64,000 nucleotides of DNA from Flavobacterium sp. (GTDB taxonomy: Bacteria > Bacteroidota > Bacteroidia > Flavobacteriales > Flavobacteriaceae), in NCBI GenBank assembly GCA_020403245.1, contig JADBYA010000002.1, positions 124,001-188,000 on the forward strand. Direction: 5' to 3'. Of this stretch, positions 6,969-16,419 are shown piece after piece; position 1 is the first letter of the stretch; each line of letters starts with the position of its first letter. The notes beneath the pieces are model-generated. The model searched no databases and was not told the DNA's origin. It saw only the letters and a list, made by a program, of their open reading frames with translations. Both the position numbers and the translations under genes were made by a program.

Positions 6969-7955
6969 TTACACATCAGTCTCGGTTGGTTCTTCCTCGT
7001 CATTAATTTTATGGTTAGTCCCTTTTTTCTTGTTTGGCTCAACCTTTCTCATTCCGGTTTTCATAGACTCTCCAACTAGATTACTCGCCGTGAAACTTGC
7101 CACCATATTGTTCAACATATCGCTTCCGGCTTGAGGAGAATTGGGCAACAAAATCAAATTGGAATTGGTGTCAGCACCTATTGCTTGTAGCGTATCATAA
7201 TGTTGCGTAACAACAATCAACGCCGATGCTTCCTGAGAGTTAATCCCAACTTTATTTAACACATCCACACTTTCTACCAATCCTTTTGCAATTTCTCTTC
7301 TTTGGTCAGCAATCCCTTGCCCTTGTAAACGTTTGCTTTCTGCTTCTGCTTTGGCTTTGGCAACAATTCTAATTCTTGATGCTTCGGCCTCAAACTCGGC
7401 TACCGTTTTTTCTCTATCGGCAGCGTTGATTCTGTTCATCGCATTTTTCACTTGAATATCAGGATCAATATCGGTAACCAAAGTATTGATAATCGTGTAA
7501 CCATAAGTAGTCATGGCTTCGTTCAATTCTCGTTTTACCGCAATAGCAATATCATCTTTACGTTCAAAAACATCATCAAGAATTAATTTTGGCACTTCGG
7601 CTCTGACCACATCAAAAACATAGGAAGTAATTTGATCATGAGGATATTCTAATTTGTAAAAAGCATCATAAACCGTGTCTTTCACCACCATAAATTGTAC
7701 AGAAACTTTTAGTTTCACAAATACGTTGTCCTTGGTTTTGGTCTCAATAATGACGTCTAGTTGTTGAATTTTAAGATTTACTCGACCCGCTATTCTATCA
7801 ATCAAGGGAATTTTCAATTGAAGTCCAGATTGTCGAATGCTTAAAAACTTTCCGAAACGCTCAATAATTACAGCGGTTTGCTGCTTGACTGTAAAAAAAG
7901 AAGATAATAAAATAAATAGTCCGAAAACTAAAAACACGTAAATAACGATGTGCAT
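6969..7955 (-). CDS. SPFH/Band-7 domain membrane protein (QmcA/stomatin-like)
   Basis: 328 residues: an N-terminal membrane helix (residues 2-22), then a canonical SPFH domain (TAVIIERFGKFLSIRQSGL, IPLIDRIAGRVNLKIQQLDV), an Ala/Glu-rich coiled coil (EAEASRIRIVAKAKAEAESKR) and a polar tail. Proteins of this type form large oligomeric rings on the cytoplasmic membrane and often modulate FtsH-type proteases. No NfeD-like partner is adjacent. It is transcribed towards the YtxH operon and divergently from the next secreted protein. Confidence 0.9.
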   Translation of the reverse strand: MHIVIYVFLVFGLFILLSSFFTVKQQTAVIIERFGKFLSIRQSGLQLKIPLIDRIAGRVNLKIQQLDVIIETKTKDNVFVKLKVSVQFMVVKDTVYDAFYKLEYPHDQITSYVFDVVRAEVPKLILDDVFERKDDIAIAVKRELNEAMTTYGYTIINTLVTDIDPDIQVKNAMNRINAADREKTVAEFEAEASRIRIVAKAKAEAESKRLQGQGIADQRREIAKGLVESVDVLNKVGINSQEASALIVVTQHYDTLQAIGADTNSNLILLPNSPQAGSDMLNNMVASFTASNLVGESMKTGMRKVEPNKKKGTNHKINDEEEPTETDV

Positions 7956-8001
7956 TTTTATAAATTTAAATTGTTAGTATAGTCTTTATACGAAATATAT
8001 G

Positions 8002-8009
8002 TATGTTTG
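8002..8009 (+). promoter_or_regulatory. Candidate promoter element TATGTTTG
   Basis: It matches TAnnTTTG 23 bp before the ATG of the beta-barrel protein gene. The -33 region is not convincing. Confidence 0.45.
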
Positions 8010-8032
8010 TTACAAATTAAAAGCTACAGATT

Positions 8033-8677
8033 ATGATTAATAAATTCTTATTCCTTTTGTTGTTTACTTCATCATTTGGATTTGCACAATATGGCTACAG
8101 AGATGGAAATAGAATTGGAATTTCGGGAGGCGTTTCACAAACCACATTATTTACGAATAATTTTAATTCATCTCCTGAAACAGGTTTTGCAGGTGGACTT
8201 TCGGTAAGAGGAAATTACTACAACAATTGGAGTATGATTTACGGCATGCAGTTTTTTGCCAACAACTTCTCATTAGAATCTAACTTTGATCAAAAAATAA
8301 AGTACAGCATTCAAGGGGTAAAAGTTCGATTATTATTAAGTTATAATGTAGTTGAAGACCATGTTTCTTTAGATTTTGGACCGGTACTTCAAATCAATGG
8401 AAAGCTAGGTGTTGCCTCTTCAGATGAAGACAAAGTTTTAAAAGGAACTATGTTAAAGGCAAATCAGATAGTAGATATTTCTCCGATAAGTGGCAACTTT
8501 TATCTAGGATGTTCCGCAGGAAGTAAAACCGTTCGTGCGGTTATTTTTTATGAATATGGTTTTATTAATATATTAAACAAACTCAATAAAGACGTTTCTT
8601 TACGGGCATTGAATAATGGAGATAACTTCAAAGGAAACTTGGGAGTAATAAACGCTCAGGTTGTTTTTAATTTATAA
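8033..8677 (+). CDS. Probable outer-membrane beta-barrel protein
   Basis: 214 residues with a cleavable signal peptide (hydrophobic core FLFLLLFTSSFGFAQ). Alternating strands rich in Gly, Asn and aromatics follow (IGISGGVSQTTLF, GGLSVRGNYYNNWSMIYG, VSLDFGPVLQING), and it ends in VVFNL, a hydrophobic last strand typical of outer-membrane barrels. The pattern fits the small OMP_b-brl families of Bacteroidota. No ligand or partner can be inferred. It is monocistronic, with a strong hairpin downstream. Confidence 0.7.
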   Translation: MINKFLFLLLFTSSFGFAQYGYRDGNRIGISGGVSQTTLFTNNFNSSPETGFAGGLSVRGNYYNNWSMIYGMQFFANNFSLESNFDQKIKYSIQGVKVRLLLSYNVVEDHVSLDFGPVLQINGKLGVASSDEDKVLKGTMLKANQIVDISPISGNFYLGCSAGSKTVRAVIFYEYGFINILNKLNKDVSLRALNNGDNFKGNLGVINAQVVFNL

Positions 8678-8687
8678 TAAGTCATGA

Positions 8688-8722
8688 AAAATCCATCAAA
8701 TATAAAATATTTGATGGATTTT
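8688..8722 (+). terminator. 16-bp perfect stem-loop after the beta-barrel gene
   Basis: AAAATCCATCAAATAT and its exact reverse complement around a 3-base loop; the arms end in A and T runs. Confidence 0.8.
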
Positions 8723-8748
8723 ATCTTAATACTCAAAAGCACAAGACT

Positions 8749-9810
8749 ATGAAACACCATCTTTTAAGAAGAACTCTTTTTGGCATAACAGTTATTTTGC
8801 TATCAACAAAAACATTTTCCCAAAAAGCATTTATTGTAACTAATGACAATGAGAAAATAATTGTTGATGACAACTTTTATGACATTCAAATTGTTGATGA
8901 AGAGATTGACTACAAAACTCCGAATAGTGATGATAAGAAAACTATAAAATTCAAGAATATTAATACAGCAATGTTAGGCGAATATGATATGAAGCGAATG
9001 AAGATTGCCGATGAAAAGAAGGAGCAGCTTTGTTTTACTGTTGCCGAGGCGAATGGAAAGAAAATTGTCGGCTATAACAAAATAATAACTACTGCAAATA
9101 CTGGAGCTAATTTTCAAAATGGAGGAGCAACAGTTATTAAACACATATATTACATATTGGATGCCAATGGTGGTGTAATCGAAAAAATTGAGGATATGAT
9201 ATCTTCTGGAGACAAGTATATAAAAGCAATGAAAGTGGAGGAAGATAAAATAAGAAAACACTTTTCAGATTGTAAAGAAGTAATGGACAGGCTTTCAGGA
9301 GGTGTTTTAAAAAATGCTGATTATACTAAATATTCAAAATTTGAGCGTAAAATGTTGGATCGAATGGCAGCAAATATGACAAATATTGATGTTTTTTTTG
9401 CAACTCCAACTTATAGTAATTGCGACGAACCCAAACAAGAGAATTCATCAGTTCAAACAGATGTTAAAGCGCCAGTATCCATTCCAGACCAAAAGTATTC
9501 CTTTGGAAAAATCAGCACCATTCCTATGGGTAGCAACGGAACAAAAATGACAGATTACAGCTTTAAGGGAACCATAGTCATTAAAGATAACTTAATCTCT
9601 TTCATTACCAAAGGTGTTGAAACAAAATATAAAATCATAAGTTATCAGGATGGGATTATTAAATGTGATGATAATGGTAAAATACACGCAGTAACTATCA
9701 CAAGCGAAACGGGAAAAAAAGGAAGTTTTGCCTATGACACTAAAGTTACCTTTCTCGTAGACAAAAAAATGGGTGGTTCAACATCCTATTATTGGTGTAA
9801 TAAAGAATAA
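8749..9810 (+). CDS. Secreted protein of unknown function
   Basis: 353 residues with a signal peptide ending in STKTFSQ near residue 25, so it is probably periplasmic or surface exposed. The N-terminal half is mixed alpha/beta with a charged helix around residues 155-215. A Gln/Ser/Pro-rich linker at about 220-240 precedes a C-terminal beta-rich domain (residues about 245-352) ending in SYYWCNKE. There are two Cys in the mature middle part and two near the end. I recognise no family. It has no operon partner; the terminator downstream is shared with gltX. Confidence 0.65.
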   Translation: MKHHLLRRTLFGITVILLSTKTFSQKAFIVTNDNEKIIVDDNFYDIQIVDEEIDYKTPNSDDKKTIKFKNINTAMLGEYDMKRMKIADEKKEQLCFTVAEANGKKIVGYNKIITTANTGANFQNGGATVIKHIYYILDANGGVIEKIEDMISSGDKYIKAMKVEEDKIRKHFSDCKEVMDRLSGGVLKNADYTKYSKFERKMLDRMAANMTNIDVFFATPTYSNCDEPKQENSSVQTDVKAPVSIPDQKYSFGKISTIPMGSNGTKMTDYSFKGTIVIKDNLISFITKGVETKYKIISYQDGIIKCDDNGKIHAVTITSETGKKGSFAYDTKVTFLVDKKMGGSTSYYWCNKE

Positions 9811-9818
9811 TACAACAA

Positions 9819-9845
9819 AAAAAGCCCCGAAATTTGAGGCTTTTT
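9819..9845. terminator. Bidirectional terminator between the secreted protein gene and gltX
   Basis: AAAAAGCC/GGCTTTTT stem with an 11-base loop; A-tract on one side and T-tract on the other, between convergent genes. Confidence 0.75.
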
Positions 9846-9846
9846 G

Positions 9847-11370
9847 TTATAAACTTGCTATCGCTTTCTCTAATCTTTTAATGGTTTCTTCTTTTCCAAT
9901 CAATTCCACTATATCAAAAAGATGTGGTCCTTTTAGTGCACCCACCAAACTCAAACGAAACGGCTGCATTACTTTACCCATACCAATTTCGGTTGCCGTC
10001 ATCCAGTCTTTGACAATAGTTTCAATATTTAATGAAGTGAAATCTTCAATAGCTACTAGCACAGTTATCAGTTGTTGCATTAAATCTCCCGTGTCTTCTT
10101 TCCAATTCTTGGATGCTTTTTCATCATAAGAAGTGGGTGCTTCAAAAAAGAAACTACTTAATTCCCAAAATTCAGAAACAAAGTTCGCACGTTCTTTTAT
10201 TAAGGAAACAATTTTTTTCAAATCGGGCGTGTCACCCTGAGCGCAGTCGAAGGGCGAGAGGCCTCTATTTGCTAAATCTTTTTCGAATAACTCAGCCAAA
10301 CTGGCATCGCTTTGTTTTTGCAAATACTGATGATTGAACCATTTGTTTTTCTCGGGATCAAATTTTGCTCCCGATTTATGAACTCTATTCAAATCAAATT
10401 TTGCTACTAATTCATCTAATGAAAATAATTCCTGTTCCGTTCCATCATTCCACCCCAATAAAGCCAAGAAATTAATCACCGCTTCGGGGAAAAAGCCATT
10501 TTCTCTATAACCTGATGAAACCCCTTCTTCACTTTTCCATTCTAATGGAAACACCGGAAACCCTAATTTATCGCCGTCGCGTTTGGATAGTTTTCCATTG
10601 CCAACAGGTTTTAAAATCAAGGGTAAATGAGCAAATTCAGGCGCTTCCCATCCAAATGCTTTGTACAACAAGCAATGTAACGGCATCGACGGCAACCATT
10701 CTTCCCCTCGAATAACATGCGACGTTTCCATTAAATGATCATCCACAATATTTGCCAAATGATAGGTTGGCATACCATCAGATTTAAATAAAACTTTATC
10801 GTCTAACAAATTGGTTTCAAAATGTATCTCACCTCGAATGATGTCATGCAAATGCAACGTCTCGTTTACTGGTGTTTTAAAACGAATAACATAAGCTGAA
10901 CCAGACGCAATTCTTTTTTCAGTCTCTTCCTTAGAAATAACTAAAGAAGTATCCAACTTTTCACGATTGTGCCAGTTGTAAATAAATGTTTTTCCTTGTT
11001 CTTCGTGTTGTTTTCTATGCTCATCCAAAGCTTCAGCCGTATCAAAAGCGTAATACGCCCAACCTGAATTGATTAACTGGTCAGCATATTGTTTGTATAA
11101 TTCTTTCCTTTCGGATTGGCGGTAAGGGCCAAATTTTTCATTCTTTCCAATGGTTTCACTTGGCGCAATGCCTAGCCATTCCAGCGCTTCAAAAATATAT
11201 TCTTCAGCTCCAGGAACAAAACGATTTTGGTCAGTGTCTTCAATTCGAAGATAAAAAACGCCCTTATGTTTTTTTGCAAAAAGATAATTGAAAAGCGCTG
11301 TTCTTACACCGCCAATGTGTAATGGTCCAGTCGGACTTGGTGCAAAACGCACACGAACTTGTTTAGACAT
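9847..11370 (-). CDS. gltX: Glutamyl-tRNA synthetase, with an in-frame repeat insertion
   Basis: 507 residues. Class I signature [18 protein letters not shown] at residues 10-27, KMSKS loop as KLSKRDG near residue 265, and a C-terminal helical anticodon-binding domain ([12 protein letters not shown] and onward). It charges tRNA-Glu; Bacteroidota with GlnRS, as here, do not need the transamidation route for Gln. Residues about 372-382 read [11 protein letters not shown], which is the translation of a dispersed intergenic repeat (10230-10254) rather than family sequence. It sits in a surface loop before KERANF, which would explain its tolerance. Confidence 0.95.
   Translation of the reverse strand: MSKQVRVRFAPSPTGPLHIGGVRTALFNYLFAKKHKGVFYLRIEDTDQNRFVPGAEEYIFEALEWLGIAPSETIGKNEKFGPYRQSERKELYKQYADQLINSGWAYYAFDTAEALDEHRKQHEEQGKTFIYNWHNREKLDTSLVISKEETEKRIASGSAYVIRFKTPVNETLHLHDIIRGEIHFETNLLDDKVLFKSDGMPTYHLANIVDDHLMETSHVIRGEEWLPSMPLHCLLYKAFGWEAPEFAHLPLILKPVGNGKLSKRDGDKLGFPVFPLEWKSEEGVSSGYRENGFFPEAVINFLALLGWNDGTEQELFSLDELVAKFDLNRVHKSGAKFDPEKNKWFNHQYLQKQSDASLAELFEKDLANRGLSPFDCAQGDTPDLKKIVSLIKERANFVSEFWELSSFFFEAPTSYDEKASKNWKEDTGDLMQQLITVLVAIEDFTSLNIETIVKDWMTATEIGMGKVMQPFRLSLVGALKGPHLFDIVELIGKEETIKRLEKAIASL
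10230..10254 (-). repeat. Dispersed palindromic repeat inserted in frame in gltX
   Basis: On the minus strand this reads CCCTTCGACTGCGCTCAGGG followed by TGACA. The same TTCGACT...GCTCAGGATGACA frame occurs in noncoding DNA at 49983-50024, there split by a 20-bp palindrome. In gltX the repeat adds SPFDCAQGD without breaking the frame. Confidence 0.8.
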
Positions 11371-11400
11371 TATTGTAAAATTTTGCGCAAAGATAAACAG

Positions 11401-11437
11401 AAGTTGGAAGCTAGAAGCTGGAAGTTGGAAGATTTTA
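11401..11437. repeat. Degenerate GGAAGTTGGAAG tandem words
   Basis: GAAGTTGGAAGCTAGAAGCTGGAAGTT... runs between gltX and the AlkB-like gene and reaches the stop codon of the latter. The same words recur at about 58218-58255 before pheS. Only one orientation is present at each place. Confidence 0.6.
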
Positions 11438-12466
11438 GCTTTTCATTTCCAAAGGAATTCTTTTATTCATTATTGCGAACCAAAGTGGTGGAAAGAAGGA
11501 TATAACGATCGAAGTGGGATATCCAAATGGCATTTGAGGAGAAACATCGTGGTATTCCAAAATTTGGTATTTCTTTTGTGATTTGTAATGGTGATCGCTG
11601 TGTCGTGTTAGTTCATAAAGCACAATTCTACCCAACACATGATTGGAATTCCAAGAATGTTTTTCGGAAACGCGCTCATATCTACCAGAAGGCAAAAGGT
11701 TTCTTTTCAAACCATAATGTTCTATGTAGTTAATGGTTTCCAATAATAAAAAACCAACAATTCCAGCCAATAAAGCGACAACTAAACCCACGCTTCCGAA
11801 GAAAAAGAATAATAAAATAAGATAGCTTATTTGAATAAGTGTAAACCAAAACATGTCGTTTTTTAATGAAAAGAAAGACCGATTTTCAATTTGATTGAGT
11901 TTCTTTTGAATTTGCCACGCTTTGATATAAGTACCAAATACTGTTTGAAACCAAAAAGCATATAAATTCTGATTGTATTTTGCAGTCGATGGATCTTTGG
12001 GAGTGGAAACATCTAAATGATGTCCGTGATTGTGTTCTATAAAAAAATGTGTATAATGAGATGGAATTAAAAGGATTTTCCCAAGAATTCTCTCGAATAG
12101 TTTTTCTCTGTGACCTAATTCATGTGCTACATTAATTCCGTTTGAACCAAGAATAATTCCCAAACTAATTGTCATTCCAATGATTTCAAACAAGGATAAA
12201 TTTACATGAGAGATTTTATACAATGTGAAAACTAATGAGCCATAAACAATAGGAACGTTTAAATACAATAAAACATCAAATAATTTGTTTTTAAGTCTAT
12301 TTTTAACTTCTGGTTCTGTATAATTTTCCTTATCTATGGGTAAAAGCAATTCTAAAATAGGAAATAAAACAAAGGCAAAAAGCAAAGCAGCATAGGAGAA
12401 AATTCCGCCATAATAAATACCTAAAACGCCGACAATAGGAATGATAAATGACAATAAATATTTCAT
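11435..12466 (-). CDS. AlkB-type membrane di-iron monooxygenase / fatty acid desaturase-family protein
   Basis: 343 residues with four to six membrane helices and the three histidine boxes of the alkane-hydroxylase family: HELGHR near residue 117, EHNHGHH near 145 and HSDHHYK near 287, plus the NYIEHYGL motif that is specific to AlkB-like enzymes. Family members hydroxylate alkanes or fatty acyl chains in the membrane with a di-iron centre and a rubredoxin partner. No rubredoxin gene is nearby and the substrate is uncertain. Length is slightly below that of AlkB (about 400). Confidence 0.8.
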   Translation of the reverse strand: MKYLLSFIIPIVGVLGIYYGGIFSYAALLFAFVLFPILELLLPIDKENYTEPEVKNRLKNKLFDVLLYLNVPIVYGSLVFTLYKISHVNLSLFEIIGMTISLGIILGSNGINVAHELGHREKLFERILGKILLIPSHYTHFFIEHNHGHHLDVSTPKDPSTAKYNQNLYAFWFQTVFGTYIKAWQIQKKLNQIENRSFFSLKNDMFWFTLIQISYLILLFFFFGSVGLVVALLAGIVGFLLLETINYIEHYGLKRNLLPSGRYERVSEKHSWNSNHVLGRIVLYELTRHSDHHYKSQKKYQILEYHDVSPQMPFGYPTSIVISFFPPLWFAIMNKRIPLEMKS

Positions 12467-12598
12467 CTTTAGTTTTATTTGACTTTAAAAATAGTCAAGA
12501 AATTAATAATTCGCAAGTTTTTTTCTTTGACTTTTTTTTAACGCTTTCTTATTTAATTAAAATTGTACATTTATCGGTTATAAAAAAGAAATAAAAAA

Positions 12599-15500
12599 TT
12601 GGCAAATTCAACGATTATTTATCAAAAGCTAGAAGCGTTTATAAAAAAGTATTATACCAACGAATTGCTGCGTGGCACCATTTTTTTTGTTGGTATGGGT
12701 TTGTTGTATTTTATTTTCACGCTGTTTGTTGAGTATTTTCTTTGGTTAAAACCTTTTTCAAGAACTGTTTTATTTGTTGCGTTTGTCGTTGTAGAAATTT
12801 TTCTACTACTGCGTTTTATCTTGTTTCCCATTTTTAAATTGTTTAAAATTCAAAAAGGTATTGATTATAATGAAGCGTCAAATATTATAGGAAATCATTT
12901 TAATGAAGTAGGCGATAAGCTTACCAACTTTCTGCAATTATCACAAGACCAAAACAAATCTGAATTATTAGTAGCTTCAATTGATCAAAAGGCAAACACC
13001 TTGCAACCCATTCCTTTTGGAAAGGCAATCAATTTAGGAAAGAACAAGAAATATTTACCGCTTGCCATCATTCCTATTTTGTTCTTTTTGTTTTTCTTGA
13101 TTTCCGGCAAAGGAGAAATATTATCGCAAAGTTTAAATCGTGTGGTGCATTTCAAGCAACAATTTTTACCTCCAGCGCCATTTGAATTTGTGGTTGTTAA
13201 TGATGATTTACAAACCGAACAAAACAAAGATTTTTTACTAAAGGTAAAAACGATAGGCAATGTAGTTCCCGAAAATGCAATGATTTTCATAGGAGAAGAA
13301 AGCTATTTTATGGAAAGTAATAAAAGTGGTGAATTTGAGTTTGTCATTCCAAAACCTTCTGAAGACCTAGAATTTCATATCGAAAGCAATGATGTTTCTT
13401 CTCGTGATTATGAGTTGAAAGTTATTGTTGTTCCTTCAATAGCCAATTTTGAAATGGTTTTGAACTTTCCTAGTTATTTGAATAAAAAACCGGAATTAAT
13501 CAAAGGAACGGGAAATGCTATTATTCCCGAAGGAACAAGAGTAACTTGGCGCATGAATACTTTAGCCACCCAAAAAGTAGAATGGGTGAATCAGAATAAT
13601 CGATTTGCTTTTGCTAAACAAGACAATGTATTTTTACTTTCGAAAAGCATTCTTCAAAATGTTGATTATCAAATTTTAACATCGAATGCCAAGGTTCAGC
13701 ATTACGAGAAACTCAATTATCAAATTTCAATTATCAAAGACCAATTTCCAACAATTACTGCAAACAACGCTCCTGATAGTTTGAAAGTAAATAACAACTA
13801 TGTTCTTGGACAAGTTTCCGACGATTATGGCCTGTCAAAATTGCAAATAATCTATTATCCAAAAGACAAGCCAAACCTAGCTAAACGAGCTTCGATTAAC
13901 GTTAAAAAAGACATTTACGACCAGTTTGTGTTTTCATTCCCAAGCAATCTTCCTGTAGAAGAAGGCGTTTCCTACGAGTATTATTTTGAAATTTTCGACA
14001 ACGATGCACTTCATAATTTCAAAAGCACCAAATCGTCTGTTTTCAGTAGCCGAATTGCTACAGAAGTAGAGAAAGAAGATCAAATATTGCAACAACAAAA
14101 CGACAATATTAATTCATTGGCAAAATCCTTGAAAGCCCAAGACAAGCAACTATCTGAAATGGATAAATTGCAAAAAATGGGAAAAGAAAAAAATAATTTG
14201 GAATACAAAGAGCAACAAAAGATTGATAATTTCTTGGAACGTCAAAAACAACAAGACGAATTAATGAAAGAGTTTTCAGAGAAGATGAAAGAAAATTTAG
14301 AGCAGTTTAAAACTGAGAAAAAAGATGAAAAGAAAGAGCTGCTTCAAGAACGATTGGAAAAAACACAAAAAGATTTAGAAAAAAACCAAAAACTTTTAGA
14401 CGAATTAAAAAAATTAAATGATAAAATCAGCAAAGAAGAATTTTTTGAAAAGATGGAAAAATTCAAGCAAAACAGTAAAAATCAAACCAAAAGTTTAGAA
14501 CAACTTGTGGAGTTGACTAAAAAATATTACGTTGAGAAAAAAGCAGAGCAAATCGCCGAAAAATTAGACAAACTCGCCGAAAAACAAGACAAGTTAGCTG
14601 ATAAGAATGAGGACAACAACGCCGAAAAGCAAGAAGAAATCAATAAGGAATTTGACAAACTACAAGAAGAATTAAACGAATTAGATAAAGATAATAAGGA
14701 ATTAAAATCGCCAATTGATTTACCGAATACTGATGAAAAAGAAAAAAGCATTGACGAAGATTTAAATAATGCTAAAGACCAATTGCAAAAAAAGCAAAAA
14801 GACAAAGCAAAGCCAAAACAAAAAAGTGCTTCAAAGAAAATGAAGCAAATGAGTCAGCAAATGCAGGAGCAAATGGAATCTGCAGAAATGGATCAAATGG
14901 ATGAAGATGTAGCCATGTTGAGACAGATTTTAGACAATCTTTTGGCCTATTCTTTTTCTCAAGAAGACGTTATGAAAGAGTTTAAAAATTTAAATCGTGG
15001 CGCGCCATCATTCAATAAGAACTTAAAGATACAACAAGATTTAAAGCAACAGTTTAAACATGTTGACGACAGTCTGTTTGCTTTGTCATTACGCAACCCT
15101 AAAATAGCTGAAGACATTACCAAAGAAATCGGAAGTGTTCAATATAATGTGGATAAAGCTATTGATAATTTGGCCGAAGCCAACATTTCCAAAGGAAATT
15201 CATACCAACAATATGCAGTGTCCTCTTCCAACAAACTGGCAGATATGTTGAGTGATATTTTAAATGGAATGCAAATGCAAATGTCTGGTGCCGGACAAGG
15301 AAAGCCAAAACCCGGAAAAGGGGAAGGTTCGGGCATGCAACTCCCAGATATCATAAAAAAACAAGAAGGGTTGGGTGAAAAAATGAAAAAAGGGATGAAG
15401 AAAGGAGACAAGCCGGGAGAAGGCAAAGAAGGTAAAGAAGGAGAATCTCAAGGCGGAACCGAAGGAAAAAAAGAGGGTAAAGACGGCAAAGAGGGAAGTG

Positions 15501-16003
15501 GCAAGAACGGCAAGAACGGCAAAAATGGTCAAGGTGGCGGAAACGGAAATCCGCAAGGCGATAAAAATGGTGAAAACAGTCAAGACGGCGAAGGTGATGC
15601 CAAAGCCATCATGGAAATTTATAAAGAGCAACAACAATTAAGAGAAGCATTAGAAAAGGAATTAAAAAAGCAGGGCGTTGGCGGCAATGGTCAAAATGCT
15701 ATTGACCAAATGAAACAAATCGAGAAACAATTGTTGAATAAAGGTTTTAATAATGAAACGCTTCAAAAAGCGTTGAATCTAAAATATGAATTATTGAAAT
15801 TAGATAAAGCAATTCAGCAACAAGGTGAAGATAAAAAGCGTCAATCAGAAACCAACAAGAAAGAATTTATCAATCAAGCCAACACATTACCAACTAAGCT
15901 TCAAGAATATTTAAACAGTATTGAAATTTTAAATAGACAAAGCTTACCTTTGCGCTCCAATTTTAACCAAAAGGTTCAAGAATATTTCAAATCCAATGAT
16001 TAG
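12599..16003 (+). CDS. DUF4175 family large membrane-anchored protein
   Basis: 1134 residues. Two N-terminal membrane helices (about 25-47 and 53-80) and a third at about 152-168 are followed by a beta-rich extracytoplasmic region to about 490. Next comes a very long Lys/Glu/Gln coiled coil (about 495-800), then a low-complexity Gly/Lys/Glu/Asn segment (about 895-1000) and a final helical domain. The frame starts at TTG (12599); a stop codon lies six codons upstream and no earlier ATG exists, so TTG is the only start that keeps the membrane helices. The role is unknown; the protein is conserved in Bacteroidota beside ybeY and mnmG, as here. Confidence 0.85.
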   Translation: MANSTIIYQKLEAFIKKYYTNELLRGTIFFVGMGLLYFIFTLFVEYFLWLKPFSRTVLFVAFVVVEIFLLLRFILFPIFKLFKIQKGIDYNEASNIIGNHFNEVGDKLTNFLQLSQDQNKSELLVASIDQKANTLQPIPFGKAINLGKNKKYLPLAIIPILFFLFFLISGKGEILSQSLNRVVHFKQQFLPPAPFEFVVVNDDLQTEQNKDFLLKVKTIGNVVPENAMIFIGEESYFMESNKSGEFEFVIPKPSEDLEFHIESNDVSSRDYELKVIVVPSIANFEMVLNFPSYLNKKPELIKGTGNAIIPEGTRVTWRMNTLATQKVEWVNQNNRFAFAKQDNVFLLSKSILQNVDYQILTSNAKVQHYEKLNYQISIIKDQFPTITANNAPDSLKVNNNYVLGQVSDDYGLSKLQIIYYPKDKPNLAKRASINVKKDIYDQFVFSFPSNLPVEEGVSYEYYFEIFDNDALHNFKSTKSSVFSSRIATEVEKEDQILQQQNDNINSLAKSLKAQDKQLSEMDKLQKMGKEKNNLEYKEQQKIDNFLERQKQQDELMKEFSEKMKENLEQFKTEKKDEKKELLQERLEKTQKDLEKNQKLLDELKKLNDKISKEEFFEKMEKFKQNSKNQTKSLEQLVELTKKYYVEKKAEQIAEKLDKLAEKQDKLADKNEDNNAEKQEEINKEFDKLQEELNELDKDNKELKSPIDLPNTDEKEKSIDEDLNNAKDQLQKKQKDKAKPKQKSASKKMKQMSQQMQEQMESAEMDQMDEDVAMLRQILDNLLAYSFSQEDVMKEFKNLNRGAPSFNKNLKIQQDLKQQFKHVDDSLFALSLRNPKIAEDITKEIGSVQYNVDKAIDNLAEANISKGNSYQQYAVSSSNKLADMLSDILNGMQMQMSGAGQGKPKPGKGEGSGMQLPDIIKKQEGLGEKMKKGMKKGDKPGEGKEGKEGESQGGTEGKKEGKDGKEGSGKNGKNGKNGQGGGNGNPQGDKNGENSQDGEGDAKAIMEIYKEQQQLREALEKELKKQGVGGNGQNAIDQMKQIEKQLLNKGFNNETLQKALNLKYELLKLDKAIQQQGEDKKRQSETNKKEFINQANTLPTKLQEYLNSIEILNRQSLPLRSNFNQKVQEYFKSND

Positions 16004-16418
16004 TTTTAATTACGAGATAGATTTTAATGTAGAGAATGAAATCGAATATTCCAGTTGGATTTCAGAAGTAATCATTTCTGAAAACAAGAACGAAGGAGAG
16101 ATTAATTTTATCTTTTGTGATGATGATTATTTATTAGAATTAAATCAAGAATACCTTCGCCATGACACGCTTACAGACATCATTAGCTTTGATTATTCTA
16201 TAGGAAATGAATTACACGGCGATGTTTTTATTTCTGTAGAAAGGGTTCGAGAAAACGCTGATGAATTTAATGTTTCTTTCCTAGAAGAGTTGAAACGAGT
16301 CATGGCACACGGCATTTTGCATTATTGTGGTTACAAAGACAAGAATGAAAAAGACGAATTTATTATGCGTCAAAAAGAAGAAGAAAAAATGGCAATGTTC
16401 CACGTGAAACACAATTAA
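15996..16418 (+). CDS. ybeY: Endoribonuclease YbeY (rRNA maturation factor)
   Basis: 140 residues, the usual size. It contains the zinc-binding HGILHYCGYKDK motif at about 105-116, in which the third metal-ligand position is Asp rather than the His of E. coli YbeY; this variant is, as I recall, normal in Bacteroidota. DTLTDIISFDYS matches the conserved TDVLSFP-type region. It acts in 16S rRNA 3'-end maturation and ribosome quality control. It overlaps DUF4175 by 8 bp and precedes mnmG by 1 bp. Its last codons contain a perfect parS-like site. Confidence 0.93.
   Translation: MISFNYEIDFNVENEIEYSSWISEVIISENKNEGEINFIFCDDDYLLELNQEYLRHDTLTDIISFDYSIGNELHGDVFISVERVRENADEFNVSFLEELKRVMAHGILHYCGYKDKNEKDEFIMRQKEEEKMAMFHVKHN
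16396..16411. promoter_or_regulatory. parS-like ParB binding site (perfect consensus)
   Basis: TGTTCCACGTGAAACA is identical to the classical bacterial parS 16-mer. It lies inside the 3' end of ybeY, 9 bp before the mnmG start. A second near copy follows mnmG at 18297-18312. Confidence 0.8.
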
Positions 16419-16419
16419 T

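Noticed and set aside
6873..7079. Plus-strand frame opposite the 3' end of the SPFH gene
   Set aside because: It overlaps a strong gene in antisense and a palindromic intergenic sequence, with no independent support.
9773..10337. Plus-strand frames opposite gltX
   Set aside because: They are antisense shadows of the well-supported GltX reading frame.
14527..15637. Long minus-strand frames inside the DUF4175 gene
   Set aside because: They are mirror images of the Lys/Glu/Gln coiled coil and Gly/Lys low-complexity region, giving Ser/Phe-rich nonsense peptides.
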